DNA of 8,411 bases, taken from NCBI GenBank assembly GCA_023140905.1, contig JAGLKS010000095.1:1-8411 (forward strand), given 5' to 3'. The stretch's first letter is position 1. Each line of letters opens with the position of its first letter. Position numbers and translations under genes: made by a program. Source of the stretch: Alphaproteobacteria bacterium. GTDB taxonomy: Bacteria; Pseudomonadota; Alphaproteobacteria; Micavibrionales; Micavibrionaceae. The notes beneath the pieces are model-generated. The model was not told where the DNA came from and did not search any database. It worked only from the letters and a program-made list of their open reading frames with translations. Positions 1 through 6,467 of the stretch are shown here, piece after piece.

Positions 1-250
1 ACTTGCTTTACTATTGGCGGAATATCCAGATCATTTTGATGGTGCGCTTAAAAACTATACGCCACATATATTATGCGACTATGTTTACCGTCTGGCGCAG
101 GAATTCAGCTCTTTTTATGGGAATTGCCACATATTGTCCGAAGAAGATGAAGCACTTAAAAACAGTTATTTTGCACTGTGTCAACATGCCCATAAGCAAT
201 TGATAGAAATCCTTGGATTGATAGGGATTGACGTGCCTGTACGTATGTAG
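1..250 (+). CDS. argS: Arginyl-tRNA synthetase, C-terminal end (partial)
   Basis: This is the last 83 or so codons of a gene that starts before the window, read in the frame of base 2 and ending with TAG at 248-250. The product charges tRNA-Arg in the cytoplasm. The visible part is the helical anticodon-binding (DALR) domain. It has the typical run 'PHILCDYVYRLAQEFSSFY', then 'EDEALKNSYFALCQHAH', and the family's characteristic end, a hydrophobic helix followed by 'GIDVPVRM' (most bacterial ArgRS end in a P-x-R-M motif). An internal TTG at 14 could be mistaken for a start, but the homology continues upstream of it to the window edge. The SGNH hydrolase gene follows within 10 bp on the same strand, so the two are probably co-transcribed. 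I see nothing odd in this portion. Confidence 0.93.
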   Translation, partial: LALLLAEYPDHFDGALKNYTPHILCDYVYRLAQEFSSFYGNCHILSEEDEALKNSYFALCQHAHKQLIEILGLIGIDVPVRM

Positions 251-252
251 GA
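249..252 (+). promoter_or_regulatory. Shine-Dalgarno AGGA deciding the SGNH start
   Basis: AGGA overlaps the argS stop codon and lies 7 bp before the ATG at 260, a standard spacing. The earlier in-frame ATG at 254 is only 1 bp from this site and could not use it. The start at 260 is therefore preferred. Confidence 0.6.
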
Positions 253-259
253 TATGATA

Positions 260-1219
260 ATGTTAAAACTTGGATTTAAACTGAAAAAGCGTTATATAGC
301 CTTAGCTCTGGCCGTTCTAACACTTATATGGTTTAGTGCACAAATTAAGGTTACAGAACCAACACCAAAAAGCGTCGATGTCTTGCTGATCGGTGATTCT
401 ATTACATATGGATGGAATCTCTATCCTAAGCCTTTACACAGGATGTTCGGAGAGAATGTTGCTATTGAAGGGATCGGTGGGTTGGATACGCTGGATCTAA
501 GCACGGTTTTTTTGCCCACAGAAGGATATAGAGCACGTCTATCTATTCCATGGTGGAGGCCAACCGAAAGAGCCGGTATTCCATTCACAGACATGCATTT
601 TGCTTTAAAGCACTATAAGCCGCAAGTCGTTGTGCTGGAGATCGGAGTTAATAATTGGCTACGTACGTTTATTGGTCAAAACGAGAAGCAAATAGAAGAT
701 TATAAAGTTTCCAGAAACTATAAGGACATAGATTTACAAAATATCCAGAAAGACGCTGCTTTAGGCCGTATTAATAAACGTGGTGTAATCCAGATTATTA
801 TGCAGATTAAATCGCTCTATGGTGCCGATACACCAATTATTCTGGTTGGGGCTTTCCCGACATATTATCTGCCTGATCCGGTATGGTTCAATGGATTGCT
901 TAAAGAATTGGCAAAGTCTAAAGAGGCTGTATTATTTACGAATATAAAATATCTGGATTCTTCGCCGCTTGCGCAAATTGCATGGTCTGAAGAAAAAAAC
1001 ATGTTTTACGAACATAGCAATTTTCCAGCACAAAAAGATGCATTTGATACTATCCATGTTGATTGGGGGCATTTGAACCAAAAAGGCTATGATATCTATG
1101 CAAAAATGCTGGAATGTCCGGTAAAAATAGCACTTAAAGCAAAAAAAGAGACGTTAGTGCCTGCATTTAATTGCCCGCCGATTCATGCCGTTGATATGAA
1201 TACGACTTTAGCCAAATAA
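260..1219 (+). CDS. Membrane-anchored SGNH/GDSL-family hydrolase
   Basis: A 319-residue protein predicted to act outside the cytoplasmic membrane. The N-terminus is basic (KLKKR), followed by a hydrophobic segment at about residues 10-27 with no clear signal-peptidase site, so it looks like a signal anchor. The SGNH blocks follow in order: 'LLIGDS' with the nucleophile Ser47, 'GIGG' (block II glycine) near 72, 'LEIGVNN' (block III, Gly129 and Asn131), and 'VDWGHLNQKGY' near the C-terminus, supplying Asp268 and His271 as the D-x-x-H pair. The catalytic set therefore looks complete. Family members remove acyl or acetyl groups from lipids, glycans or peptidoglycan; the substrate cannot be read here. 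About 40 residues follow block V and are unremarkable. It is translationally close to argS, which suggests shared transcription rather than shared function. The sequence is too distant from well-known subfamilies to give a symbol. Confidence 0.8.
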   Translation: MLKLGFKLKKRYIALALAVLTLIWFSAQIKVTEPTPKSVDVLLIGDSITYGWNLYPKPLHRMFGENVAIEGIGGLDTLDLSTVFLPTEGYRARLSIPWWRPTERAGIPFTDMHFALKHYKPQVVVLEIGVNNWLRTFIGQNEKQIEDYKVSRNYKDIDLQNIQKDAALGRINKRGVIQIIMQIKSLYGADTPIILVGAFPTYYLPDPVWFNGLLKELAKSKEAVLFTNIKYLDSSPLAQIAWSEEKNMFYEHSNFPAQKDAFDTIHVDWGHLNQKGYDIYAKMLECPVKIALKAKKETLVPAFNCPPIHAVDMNTTLAK

Positions 1220-1330
1220 AAATTACCCAATCTTTTCAACGCGTAATGCCATGAACCTGTTTGAATGCGTATAAAAATTTTCTTTTTTTTCACAAGCGAA
1301 ACTACTATACGATTGATCTTTTAACGTTTC
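1220..1330. other. Intergenic gap before the Fic-like gene
   Basis: This AT-rich 111-bp gap has a T8 run at 1283-1290 and TACTAT/TATACG hexamers around 1303-1311 that could act as a -10. There is no convincing -35 at the right distance and no clear stem-loop terminator for the argS-SGNH unit. No Shine-Dalgarno precedes any of the possible Fic-like starts. I see nothing else in it. Confidence 0.3.
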
Positions 1331-2248
1331 GTGGCTATAGTCGGCTACATGCTAGGATTACAAAATGTAAAGATCACGCCAAAGATGCTTCTGCTTGTCT
1401 GCGAAATTGACGAGTTTAAAGGCGCATGGTCAGCTATGGAAAATCATACAACATCCCTGCAATTATTAGGGGAAGTATCCAGTTTTGGCCGAAACTTCAA
1501 AGAGATAGCTCATAGTTGGAAGGACCAGTCCCTTGATGTAGAGCTTCTTTGCCGTTTGCACGCTGTGTTTACAGGCGCAAGAGAAATCAGCATTTTTAAA
1601 GAACAAAGCCTGCCGTTGGAAATCAAAAAGGGTGACGATATTCTAGGTGCTCTTAATACGGCAAGTCCGGCAGAAGTGCGCAACTTTATGCCGCGTTTGA
1701 TGGAGTGGGTCGTCGTCGCTTTTGAAAAGAAAGAGATGCATCCGCTATTTGTTATTGCGCTATTCACTGCAATATTTTTGCAATTTTGCCCATTTGAAAA
1801 AGGGAACCAGAAAATTGCCCGCCTTCTTATCATTTTGTTAATGTTCAAAGAAGGGTATAGCTATGCCCCCTATAGCACTCTTGATACTTTATTGCAGGAA
1901 CGTGCAACAGATTATTACAAAGCTCTCAAACATACGCAGACAACATTAGCAAAAGGTAAAATTGACTGGGATGCATGGCTGGAGTTCTTTTTCGAGCTTT
2001 TGAAAGCACAAAAAGATAAATTAAAAGAACGCGTGGAGCGGGGCAGCGCGGAAATTGTAAATATGCCGGCACTCTCCACAAAAGTACTCAAATTATTTGA
2101 TAAGCACAATCGCCTGTCGATGAAAGAGATTGAACGTCTTACACGCGGTAAACGTTCTACGCTCAAACTTCGTCTGGCTGAATTGGTCGATGGCGGATAT
2201 ATTATGCGTCATGGGCAGGCCCGCGCAACATGGTATAGCCGGGTTTAG
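1331..2248 (+). CDS. Fic-fold protein with degenerate active site and C-terminal winged helix
   Basis: A 305-residue cytoplasmic protein. It matches the common bacterial Fic plus winged-helix architecture: an N-terminal 'EIDEFKGAW' helix (25-33), a Fic core (about 115-205) with 'HPLFVIALF' leading into the motif and 'YAPYSTLDTLLQERATDYYKAL' after it, an alpha-helical linker, and a winged helix-turn-helix (about 248-303) ending 'GQARATWYS'. Active Fic enzymes carry HxFx(D/E)GN(G/K)RxxR and transfer AMP to target hydroxyls. Here the motif at 153-164 begins CPFEKGNQK and ends in Arg164, so the catalytic His is Cys, the metal-binding acid is Lys, and the phosphate-binding Gly-Arg is Gln-Lys. The usual N-terminal inhibitory (S/T)xxxE(G/N) motif is also not visible, and the protein is shorter than the roughly 370 residues I expect for this type. 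The frame is open throughout, so it reads as a retained pseudoenzyme, perhaps a DNA-binding regulator. The start is uncertain: GTG 1331 is the first after an in-frame stop at 1322, and ATG 1349 or 1385 are alternatives. None has a good ribosome site. Confidence 0.78.
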   Translation: MAIVGYMLGLQNVKITPKMLLLVCEIDEFKGAWSAMENHTTSLQLLGEVSSFGRNFKEIAHSWKDQSLDVELLCRLHAVFTGAREISIFKEQSLPLEIKKGDDILGALNTASPAEVRNFMPRLMEWVVVAFEKKEMHPLFVIALFTAIFLQFCPFEKGNQKIARLLIILLMFKEGYSYAPYSTLDTLLQERATDYYKALKHTQTTLAKGKIDWDAWLEFFFELLKAQKDKLKERVERGSAEIVNMPALSTKVLKLFDKHNRLSMKEIERLTRGKRSTLKLRLAELVDGGYIMRHGQARATWYSRV

Positions 2249-2442
2249 GCTTTCACCGTTTCCCTTGTTATGCGTTATTCGTCGCTTACGTACTTTTGTA
2301 CGCTGCACTCCTCATGCCTTTTCCAAAGAAAACGTTGTTTGCCTATAGGCTTCCGTCGTTTCATTTAGTGTACGTGTCTGCGCGCTACTATTCTTAAATG
2401 AAACTACTATATGTTGCGAAGATGAGTACAGGCTGTTTAATG
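2249..2442. other. Convergent intergenic region with palindromic, repeat-like block
   Basis: This lies between the 3' ends of the Fic-like gene (+) and the pilin-like gene (-). It holds a CGTAC-TTTT-GTACG palindrome inside a block of short alternating motifs (about 2268-2325), a perfect 10-bp palindrome GCCTATAGGC at 2341-2350, and a longer inverted repeat listed separately. TAGGCTT recurs at 2246 and 2346 with similar following bases, a weak 100-bp-period direct repeat. No coding potential is convincing on either strand. Such a site would be expected to end transcription from both sides, but I see no classical GC stem followed by a T-tract. Confidence 0.4.
2358..2404. repeat. Inverted repeat, 10-bp arms, 27-bp loop
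   Basis: The arms GTTTCATTTA (2358-2367) and TAAATGAAAC (2395-2404) are exact reverse complements. After one outward mismatch, two more pairs match (2356/2406 and 2355/2407). The stem is AT-rich and the loop is long, so a strong intrinsic terminator is unlikely. The position between two converging genes fits a weak bidirectional terminator or a protein-binding site. A single 10-bp match this close could also arise by chance in a window this size. Confidence 0.45.
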
Positions 2443-3240
2443 CTAGCGTTCAATAAGAACACGATAAAATATATAAGAATTCCATGTATTGCCGTTTTCA
2501 AAACAACCGGAATATTCTCCATATAAATCAGAAACGCTGATCTCTCCGGCAGTGCTAACAAATCCATCATCAACAGGATCAGGAGAAAACATACTGCTAT
2601 TGTCAGGAATAGAAGACCCAATGCCAAGCTTTTTATTAATAGCTGTGCAGATTTTCTTTTTTAAGTGAGGAATAAACGCAATAAGCTCCATAGAACTTGC
2701 ATCGCTCATTGTGCTTTCTCCAATGCCGTCAACACCGTTGACATTACTAAACATCCATTCTCCATAGCATTGCTCACTGGAATGAGAAGCGTCAAGCCAG
2801 TCTTCAGGGAGCTTGCGGAAGCTTAAATCTCCGCCATTTGGGTGATAAAGTTTGTACGTGTCCTCAGAGCAGGACGATAAAGATGCATAAGCGTTATTAT
2901 TCGCGGAGGAGATAAGATTATGCTCAAAGCATATTTCATTCTCTGAGATGTTATGACGACGCAGTCGGTTTATTGCTGTTTCTATTCCTTGTGCTTCGGT
3001 AAGGATTTCAGAAACAGCCAGATCAATCTGTCGTTCACTTAATGCTGTTGATGTTTGCCCGCGCATGCCTCGTGAAACAGCAAAGGATAACGCAGCAAAA
3101 AGGGCGACACCTAAAAGAATATAAAAGAAGACATTACCACTTTGTTTTGTGTCAATGCGTTGTTCTGTGTACGTGTATATATACGTGTTTGCAGACATGT
3201 TTTGTAAAAGTGCGTTGTGATTTGTGCAATAAATAGTCAT
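2443..3240 (-). CDS. Pilin-like single-pass secreted or membrane protein, last gene of the icmP-icmO operon
   Basis: A 265-residue protein I do not recognise as a named family. The N-terminus has a short charged stretch, then 'QSGNVFFYILLGVALFAAL' (about 33-51), a hydrophobic helix placed like the stalk of type IV pilins and type II pseudopilins. It is followed by an amphipathic helix rich in Ser/Glu/Gln (60-95) and a globular domain with cysteines at about 104, 124, 158, 198 and 246 that could form disulfides outside the cytoplasm. The classical prepilin cleavage signal (Gly, then Phe or Met, with Glu at +5) is not present, so processing by a prepilin peptidase is doubtful. It begins 48 bp after the dotL stop on the same strand, which suggests co-transcription with the coupling genes. 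ATG 3240 has a GAAAGA stretch upstream and is preferred; ATG 3198 is possible but lacks a ribosome site. It could be a minor pilus-like component or an accessory surface protein. Confidence 0.7.
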   Translation of the reverse strand: MTIYCTNHNALLQNMSANTYIYTYTEQRIDTKQSGNVFFYILLGVALFAALSFAVSRGMRGQTSTALSERQIDLAVSEILTEAQGIETAINRLRRHNISENEICFEHNLISSANNNAYASLSSCSEDTYKLYHPNGGDLSFRKLPEDWLDASHSSEQCYGEWMFSNVNGVDGIGESTMSDASSMELIAFIPHLKKKICTAINKKLGIGSSIPDNSSMFSPDPVDDGFVSTAGEISVSDLYGEYSGCFENGNTWNSYIFYRVLIER

Positions 3241-3288
3241 GCTATTCTTTCAAGAAACGGCATGTGGAATACGCAGACATGATAAATG

Positions 3289-5805
3289 TTAGCTTTTGTC
3301 TTCATTATCTTTTTCATCAGAAGATGTTGCTTTTCCGCTTTTGCTGAAGATTGAAGGTGTTTTGTTTTTTTCATTGTCACTGCTGTTATTAGCATCTTGC
3401 GTGATTTCAGCAGGCGTTTCTTTCTTCTTTTCCGGTTCTTTTGGGGCTGCCGAAGTGTTTTCCGGTCCTTGACCAAACAGATTTTTCTTCACATTCTCAG
3501 CGGCCTTGATAAGAGCATCCGCGTTATCTTTTTCAGGGCTAAATACGTTCTTTTTAACATCTTCAGCAGCCTGTATCAGTTTTGCATCTTCTGGAGAAAT
3601 CGTTTCTTTCGGTTGTGCTGGAGCAGAAGTTTGTTCTGTTGAGGCTGCGGATGTTGCTTTCGGCTGCGCGGGAGCAGCACCAAAAATAGATGGTTTTGCA
3701 GAGCTTGCAGTGGGTTTTTGCGCTTGCGCAGCAGGGGGGGCTGTATTTTCTGCTACCGCTGCCGGAGCAGTACTTGCTGGAGTTATTGAGCCTGTATTAG
3801 AAGCGCTGTCTTCACTTGGTGCAGGGATTTCATTAGAAATCGCATATACTTCGATAAGTGCGGTAATACCGGCATCTACCGGATTGATGCTCTCTTTATT
3901 ATTCCTGACAAAACCTTCACCAAGAGCAGCAATTTCAGGAGAAGTTTCTACCGCTACATCAGAACGTTGTGCCGTCCAGGTTTTGTTGACCATCAGGTCA
4001 CGTAGCTTAGTAATAGCACTTGAATATTTGACAATGTTTTCATCCGGTGCAGGAAGTGCCATAAAACGTGTAACGCGCATGGCTTTTGCAAAGCCCGGAT
4101 TGGAGTAGAATACTGCACAATCAAAGACAGCTTCTCCGTATGTGATAACGGCCTGACCTTCTTTAAAGCCGCGCAGGCTATCATAGCTTGCGCGCGCGCG
4201 AGTCTGTACGCTTGCCTGACGTGAGTCGTGATAATTCCCTAGCTCAGAGCCTCCAGACATTTGATAACCAGAAACTTCTGTAACTAAAGCGCTACCAACT
4301 GTTTTTTCGAAAAATTCTTTTGTTTCTGTCGGGTCTTCAAGTTTACCAAATAATTTAATGTTACAGTTGGCTGTAATAGAGTTAGCTTCTTCACGTACGC
4401 GTTTCTTCAAGGCCGGTAAATCTTGTCCTGCGAAAACCAAAGAAAAGCCCAAAGAACGAGCCTGAGCAGCCATTACAGCCATACCTTCGGCAACATAATA
4501 ACCGACCTCATCAAATACAGTCATAAATGGTGTAGAAGAGTGGGTCGGTTTATTTTCAATCACAGTATCAGATGCACCTTCAACTGTTGAGCCAAGAGTA
4601 GATCCCATCATTCCTTTAATAGAGGCTGCTACAATTTTACCAAGATTAGCAATCTCATCGCCGGATTTTTCCAAAGCCGGAACAAGAACAACAAGAATAC
4701 GGCGGTTTAGAACGATGTCTACCATGTCAACATCTGCGGCTTGTGTATCAAAAATGTAACCGTAATCATCACCCAAAGATTGAAGAGCGCGAGTAAATTG
4801 CATTGCTAGATAGCCATGTTGCTGTGAGGTTGTTTCAGTATTGTATGGCGGTGTATCAGGCCCAGGGGGTTTAACTTTCCCCTCATCATCATACGCTTCA
4901 GCAATATAACCGGGTAAAGTATCAAGATAGCCGTTCAAACCAAAAAGTATTTCTTTCGGAACCGCATCATCACGGGCAAGCTTGATAACATTATTAAGAG
5001 AGAGATAATCACGGATTGTACGTACGGAAAGAGGAACTTCCTGATTATCACGTTTCCATGTCAAAGGCGGCATTATAGCACCGATCAAAGACACAGCGCG
5101 CTCTTTCCACATAGCGTTGTCACCACCACTTTCAGGCATCAAACTTACTAACATATTGGTAAGATAGGACGCTGATCCGGAAGAAAACGGGTTCATTGTG
5201 TTGGAGGGTGCTTGTATGTCCGAGTTCCCAGTCATATAGTTTAAAACGAGCAAGTCATCATCACGGCCAAAACGGCGAACCAAAGAAGACAGAGATGACC
5301 AAAGATCAGTATCGGCTTTACCATCAATAAAAACAAAACCGGAACTCCATGACAAAGCATTGGTTACTAAAGATTTTAAGCCTTCCGTTTTACCAGAGCC
5401 GGTTGTTCCAAGATATAAAATATGTGTACGGATATCAGAGTTAGTAAACCAGACTTCTTCATTGGTTTCTTCTGTATTTCCAAGATACAAAATACCTTCC
5501 GATTTTCCACTTTTTCCGCCGCGGCCATTGTTACTGTCTGCATGACGGGATCCAATGGGAAGCTTAAACGCTAAAGCCCGGTCTCTGGAGATAAGCCACA
5601 GGAAGTAAATGCCCATAAATACCATAATGAGATCAGCAAAAGCCAAAGCCCAATCATTTGCGTAAATCGAGCCTGCTGCCAATATGAAAATAGCTGTTGA
5701 AATTGACGGATTTTTAAGCCCGTCAGCCACACGCTGACTAAAAGGACGGACGTCCCGTAATATGGTCTCAAGTGAATGTTCGTATTTTCTTTGATCTAAA
5801 GACAT
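3289..5805 (-). CDS. dotL: Type IVB secretion coupling ATPase DotL/IcmO
   Basis: An 838-residue inner-membrane coupling protein of the TraG/VirD4 class that receives effectors and passes them to the Dot/Icm channel. Two membrane segments lie at about 34-50 and 54-72, followed by a Gly-rich linker. Walker A is 'GTTGSGKT' at 133-140 and Walker B is 'FMTVFDE' ending at Asp432-Glu433. The Dot/Icm-specific signatures 'VFIDGKAD', 'DNAMWKERAVSLIGAIMP', 'QARSLGFSLVFAGQDLPALKK' and 'KLEDPTETKEFF' are all present. Legionella DotL is about 783 residues. Here the ATPase core ends near 600, and a tail follows that is Ala/Pro/Ser/Thr-rich from 660 and Lys/Asp/Glu-rich at the end. The tail carries a duplicated helical motif (742-755 and 764-777). 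The equivalent Legionella region binds DotN, IcmS/IcmW and LvgA. A C7 run on the coding strand (3734-3740) falls within this tail. The start ATG 5805 is 19 bp after the preceding stop, with GGGAG at a rather long distance upstream. Confidence 0.95.
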   Translation of the reverse strand: MSLDQRKYEHSLETILRDVRPFSQRVADGLKNPSISTAIFILAAGSIYANDWALAFADLIMVFMGIYFLWLISRDRALAFKLPIGSRHADSNNGRGGKSGKSEGILYLGNTEETNEEVWFTNSDIRTHILYLGTTGSGKTEGLKSLVTNALSWSSGFVFIDGKADTDLWSSLSSLVRRFGRDDDLLVLNYMTGNSDIQAPSNTMNPFSSGSASYLTNMLVSLMPESGGDNAMWKERAVSLIGAIMPPLTWKRDNQEVPLSVRTIRDYLSLNNVIKLARDDAVPKEILFGLNGYLDTLPGYIAEAYDDEGKVKPPGPDTPPYNTETTSQQHGYLAMQFTRALQSLGDDYGYIFDTQAADVDMVDIVLNRRILVVLVPALEKSGDEIANLGKIVAASIKGMMGSTLGSTVEGASDTVIENKPTHSSTPFMTVFDEVGYYVAEGMAVMAAQARSLGFSLVFAGQDLPALKKRVREEANSITANCNIKLFGKLEDPTETKEFFEKTVGSALVTEVSGYQMSGGSELGNYHDSRQASVQTRARASYDSLRGFKEGQAVITYGEAVFDCAVFYSNPGFAKAMRVTRFMALPAPDENIVKYSSAITKLRDLMVNKTWTAQRSDVAVETSPEIAALGEGFVRNNKESINPVDAGITALIEVYAISNEIPAPSEDSASNTGSITPASTAPAAVAENTAPPAAQAQKPTASSAKPSIFGAAPAQPKATSAASTEQTSAPAQPKETISPEDAKLIQAAEDVKKNVFSPEKDNADALIKAAENVKKNLFGQGPENTSAAPKEPEKKKETPAEITQDANNSSDNEKNKTPSIFSKSGKATSSDEKDNEDKS
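3475..3582 (-). repeat. Duplicated 14-residue motif in the DotL tail
   Basis: Within dotL, residues 742-755 (KLIQAAEDVKKNVF) and 764-777 (ALIKAAENVKKNLF) are copies with a 22-residue period; 10 of 14 positions are identical and the rest are mostly conservative. The copies lie at 3541-3582 and 3475-3516. The pattern is that of a short amphipathic helix ending in an aromatic residue, in an otherwise low-complexity tail, so it looks like a docking motif. The tail also repeats APAQPK (711-716, 728-733) and PSIF (705-708, 817-820). Confidence 0.75.
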
Positions 5806-5824
5806 CTGAACAAAATTACTCCCA

Positions 5825-6373
5825 TTAACGGTTACTCAAAAATTCATCAGCAGAAACCGCAACACCGGATGTTTCCCGTGGATTACCATTTCCTGAATTG
5901 TAATAATTTGCGCTGGACTGCCCCGCCCCGCTATCTGATCCTGCAAATTTGCTGGGCGCAGAAGAGGACATCATCCATATAAAAATCAGTACCAAAGCCA
6001 GAACTATTGCCAAACTTGCGCCAAGTTTATCACTTTTTTCACGTGGGGAAGCCGTTGTAATGGCCGCTTTTCCTTCAATATTATTATAGATTTCTCCGTG
6101 TGCGTTTTGTAGAACATCGGATATTTCCATCAATAAATCTGTGGCGCCTTGCTTGTCTCCAAAAGGGGCGATATCTTCTGATGAACCGCCTTTAGTCTTA
6201 AGAACTAGATTAAACGTTTTGTCTTCTTTGTCTTCTTTTACCGTAAAAGCAGAAGAATGTGCTTGCTTAAGGTCCATTTGCCAGACCACAGGCTCTTTAG
6301 CTTCAAGCAAAGACAAGATAAGTTTGCCATCAACAATCTTAACCGGGGATGTTATTTTGTCTTTTTGTGCCAT
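5825..6373 (-). CDS. Unrecognised single-pass membrane protein between icmP and icmO
   Basis: A 182-residue protein with no recognised family. Residues 1-92 are cytoplasmic in style: alternating hydrophobic strands ('GKLILSLLEA', 'PVVWQMDL', 'SSAFTVKED', 'TFNLVLKTKGG'), then a helix 'GATDLLMEISDVLQNAH'. This strand-rich domain closed by a C-terminal helix is reminiscent of a small PH-like fold, but that is a guess from the pattern. A basic linker (REKSDK, 111-116) leads into one membrane helix at about 119-136, consistent with a cytoplasmic N-terminus. The remaining 45 residues are Gly/Ser/Asn-rich and probably periplasmic. The gene lies 93 bp after icmP and 19 bp before dotL, inside the coupling operon. 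Legionella has icmP and icmO adjacent, so this is an insertion relative to that layout. The ATG is preceded by an A/G-rich leader with GAGAGA close to the start. A role in holding or regulating the DotL-DotM pair is inferred from position only. Confidence 0.75.
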   Translation of the reverse strand: MAQKDKITSPVKIVDGKLILSLLEAKEPVVWQMDLKQAHSSAFTVKEDKEDKTFNLVLKTKGGSSEDIAPFGDKQGATDLLMEISDVLQNAHGEIYNNIEGKAAITTASPREKSDKLGASLAIVLALVLIFIWMMSSSAPSKFAGSDSGAGQSSANYYNSGNGNPRETSGVAVSADEFLSNR

Positions 6374-6451
6374 GGTTTCTCTCTCTGCTTTTTATTTATT
6401 TTCTTTTTATCTTTTTACGCAGTGTTTCTTATATCCAGCTATATGTCTATT

Positions 6452-6467
6452 GTTTTTGCCCAAAAAC
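6452..6467 (-). repeat. Small AT stem-loop at the icmP stop
   Basis: GTTTTT and AAAAAC arms (6 bp) enclose GCCC directly at the icmP stop codon. The stem is AT-only apart from its base pair and has no following T-tract, so it would be weak. It could slow decay or partly attenuate readthrough into the 182-residue gene, but chance is also plausible. Confidence 0.25.

Noticed and set aside
1331..2248. Reading the Fic-like gene as a pseudogene because of the lost motif.
   Set aside because: There is no stop or frameshift, the winged helix and core helices are well kept, and the substitutions need several base changes. Retention as a non-catalytic protein is the simpler reading.
1510..2308. Open frames on the minus strand opposite the Fic-like gene.
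   Set aside because: They show no recognisable protein features, and the plus-strand Fic homology explains the whole stretch.
1298..2411. The 12-mer GAAACTACTATA occurs at 1298-1309 and 2400-2411, flanking the Fic-like gene like short direct repeats of an insertion.
   Set aside because: About two repeated 12-mers are expected by chance in a window this size, the flanks diverge at once, and no transposase or integrase is present.
3506..4108. A 200-codon open frame on the plus strand opposite the dotL tail.
   Set aside because: It is the antisense shadow of the Ala/Ser/Pro-rich DotL tail. Its Ala/Gly/Val/Ser-rich translation follows from that codon bias, and no ribosome site or family match is seen.
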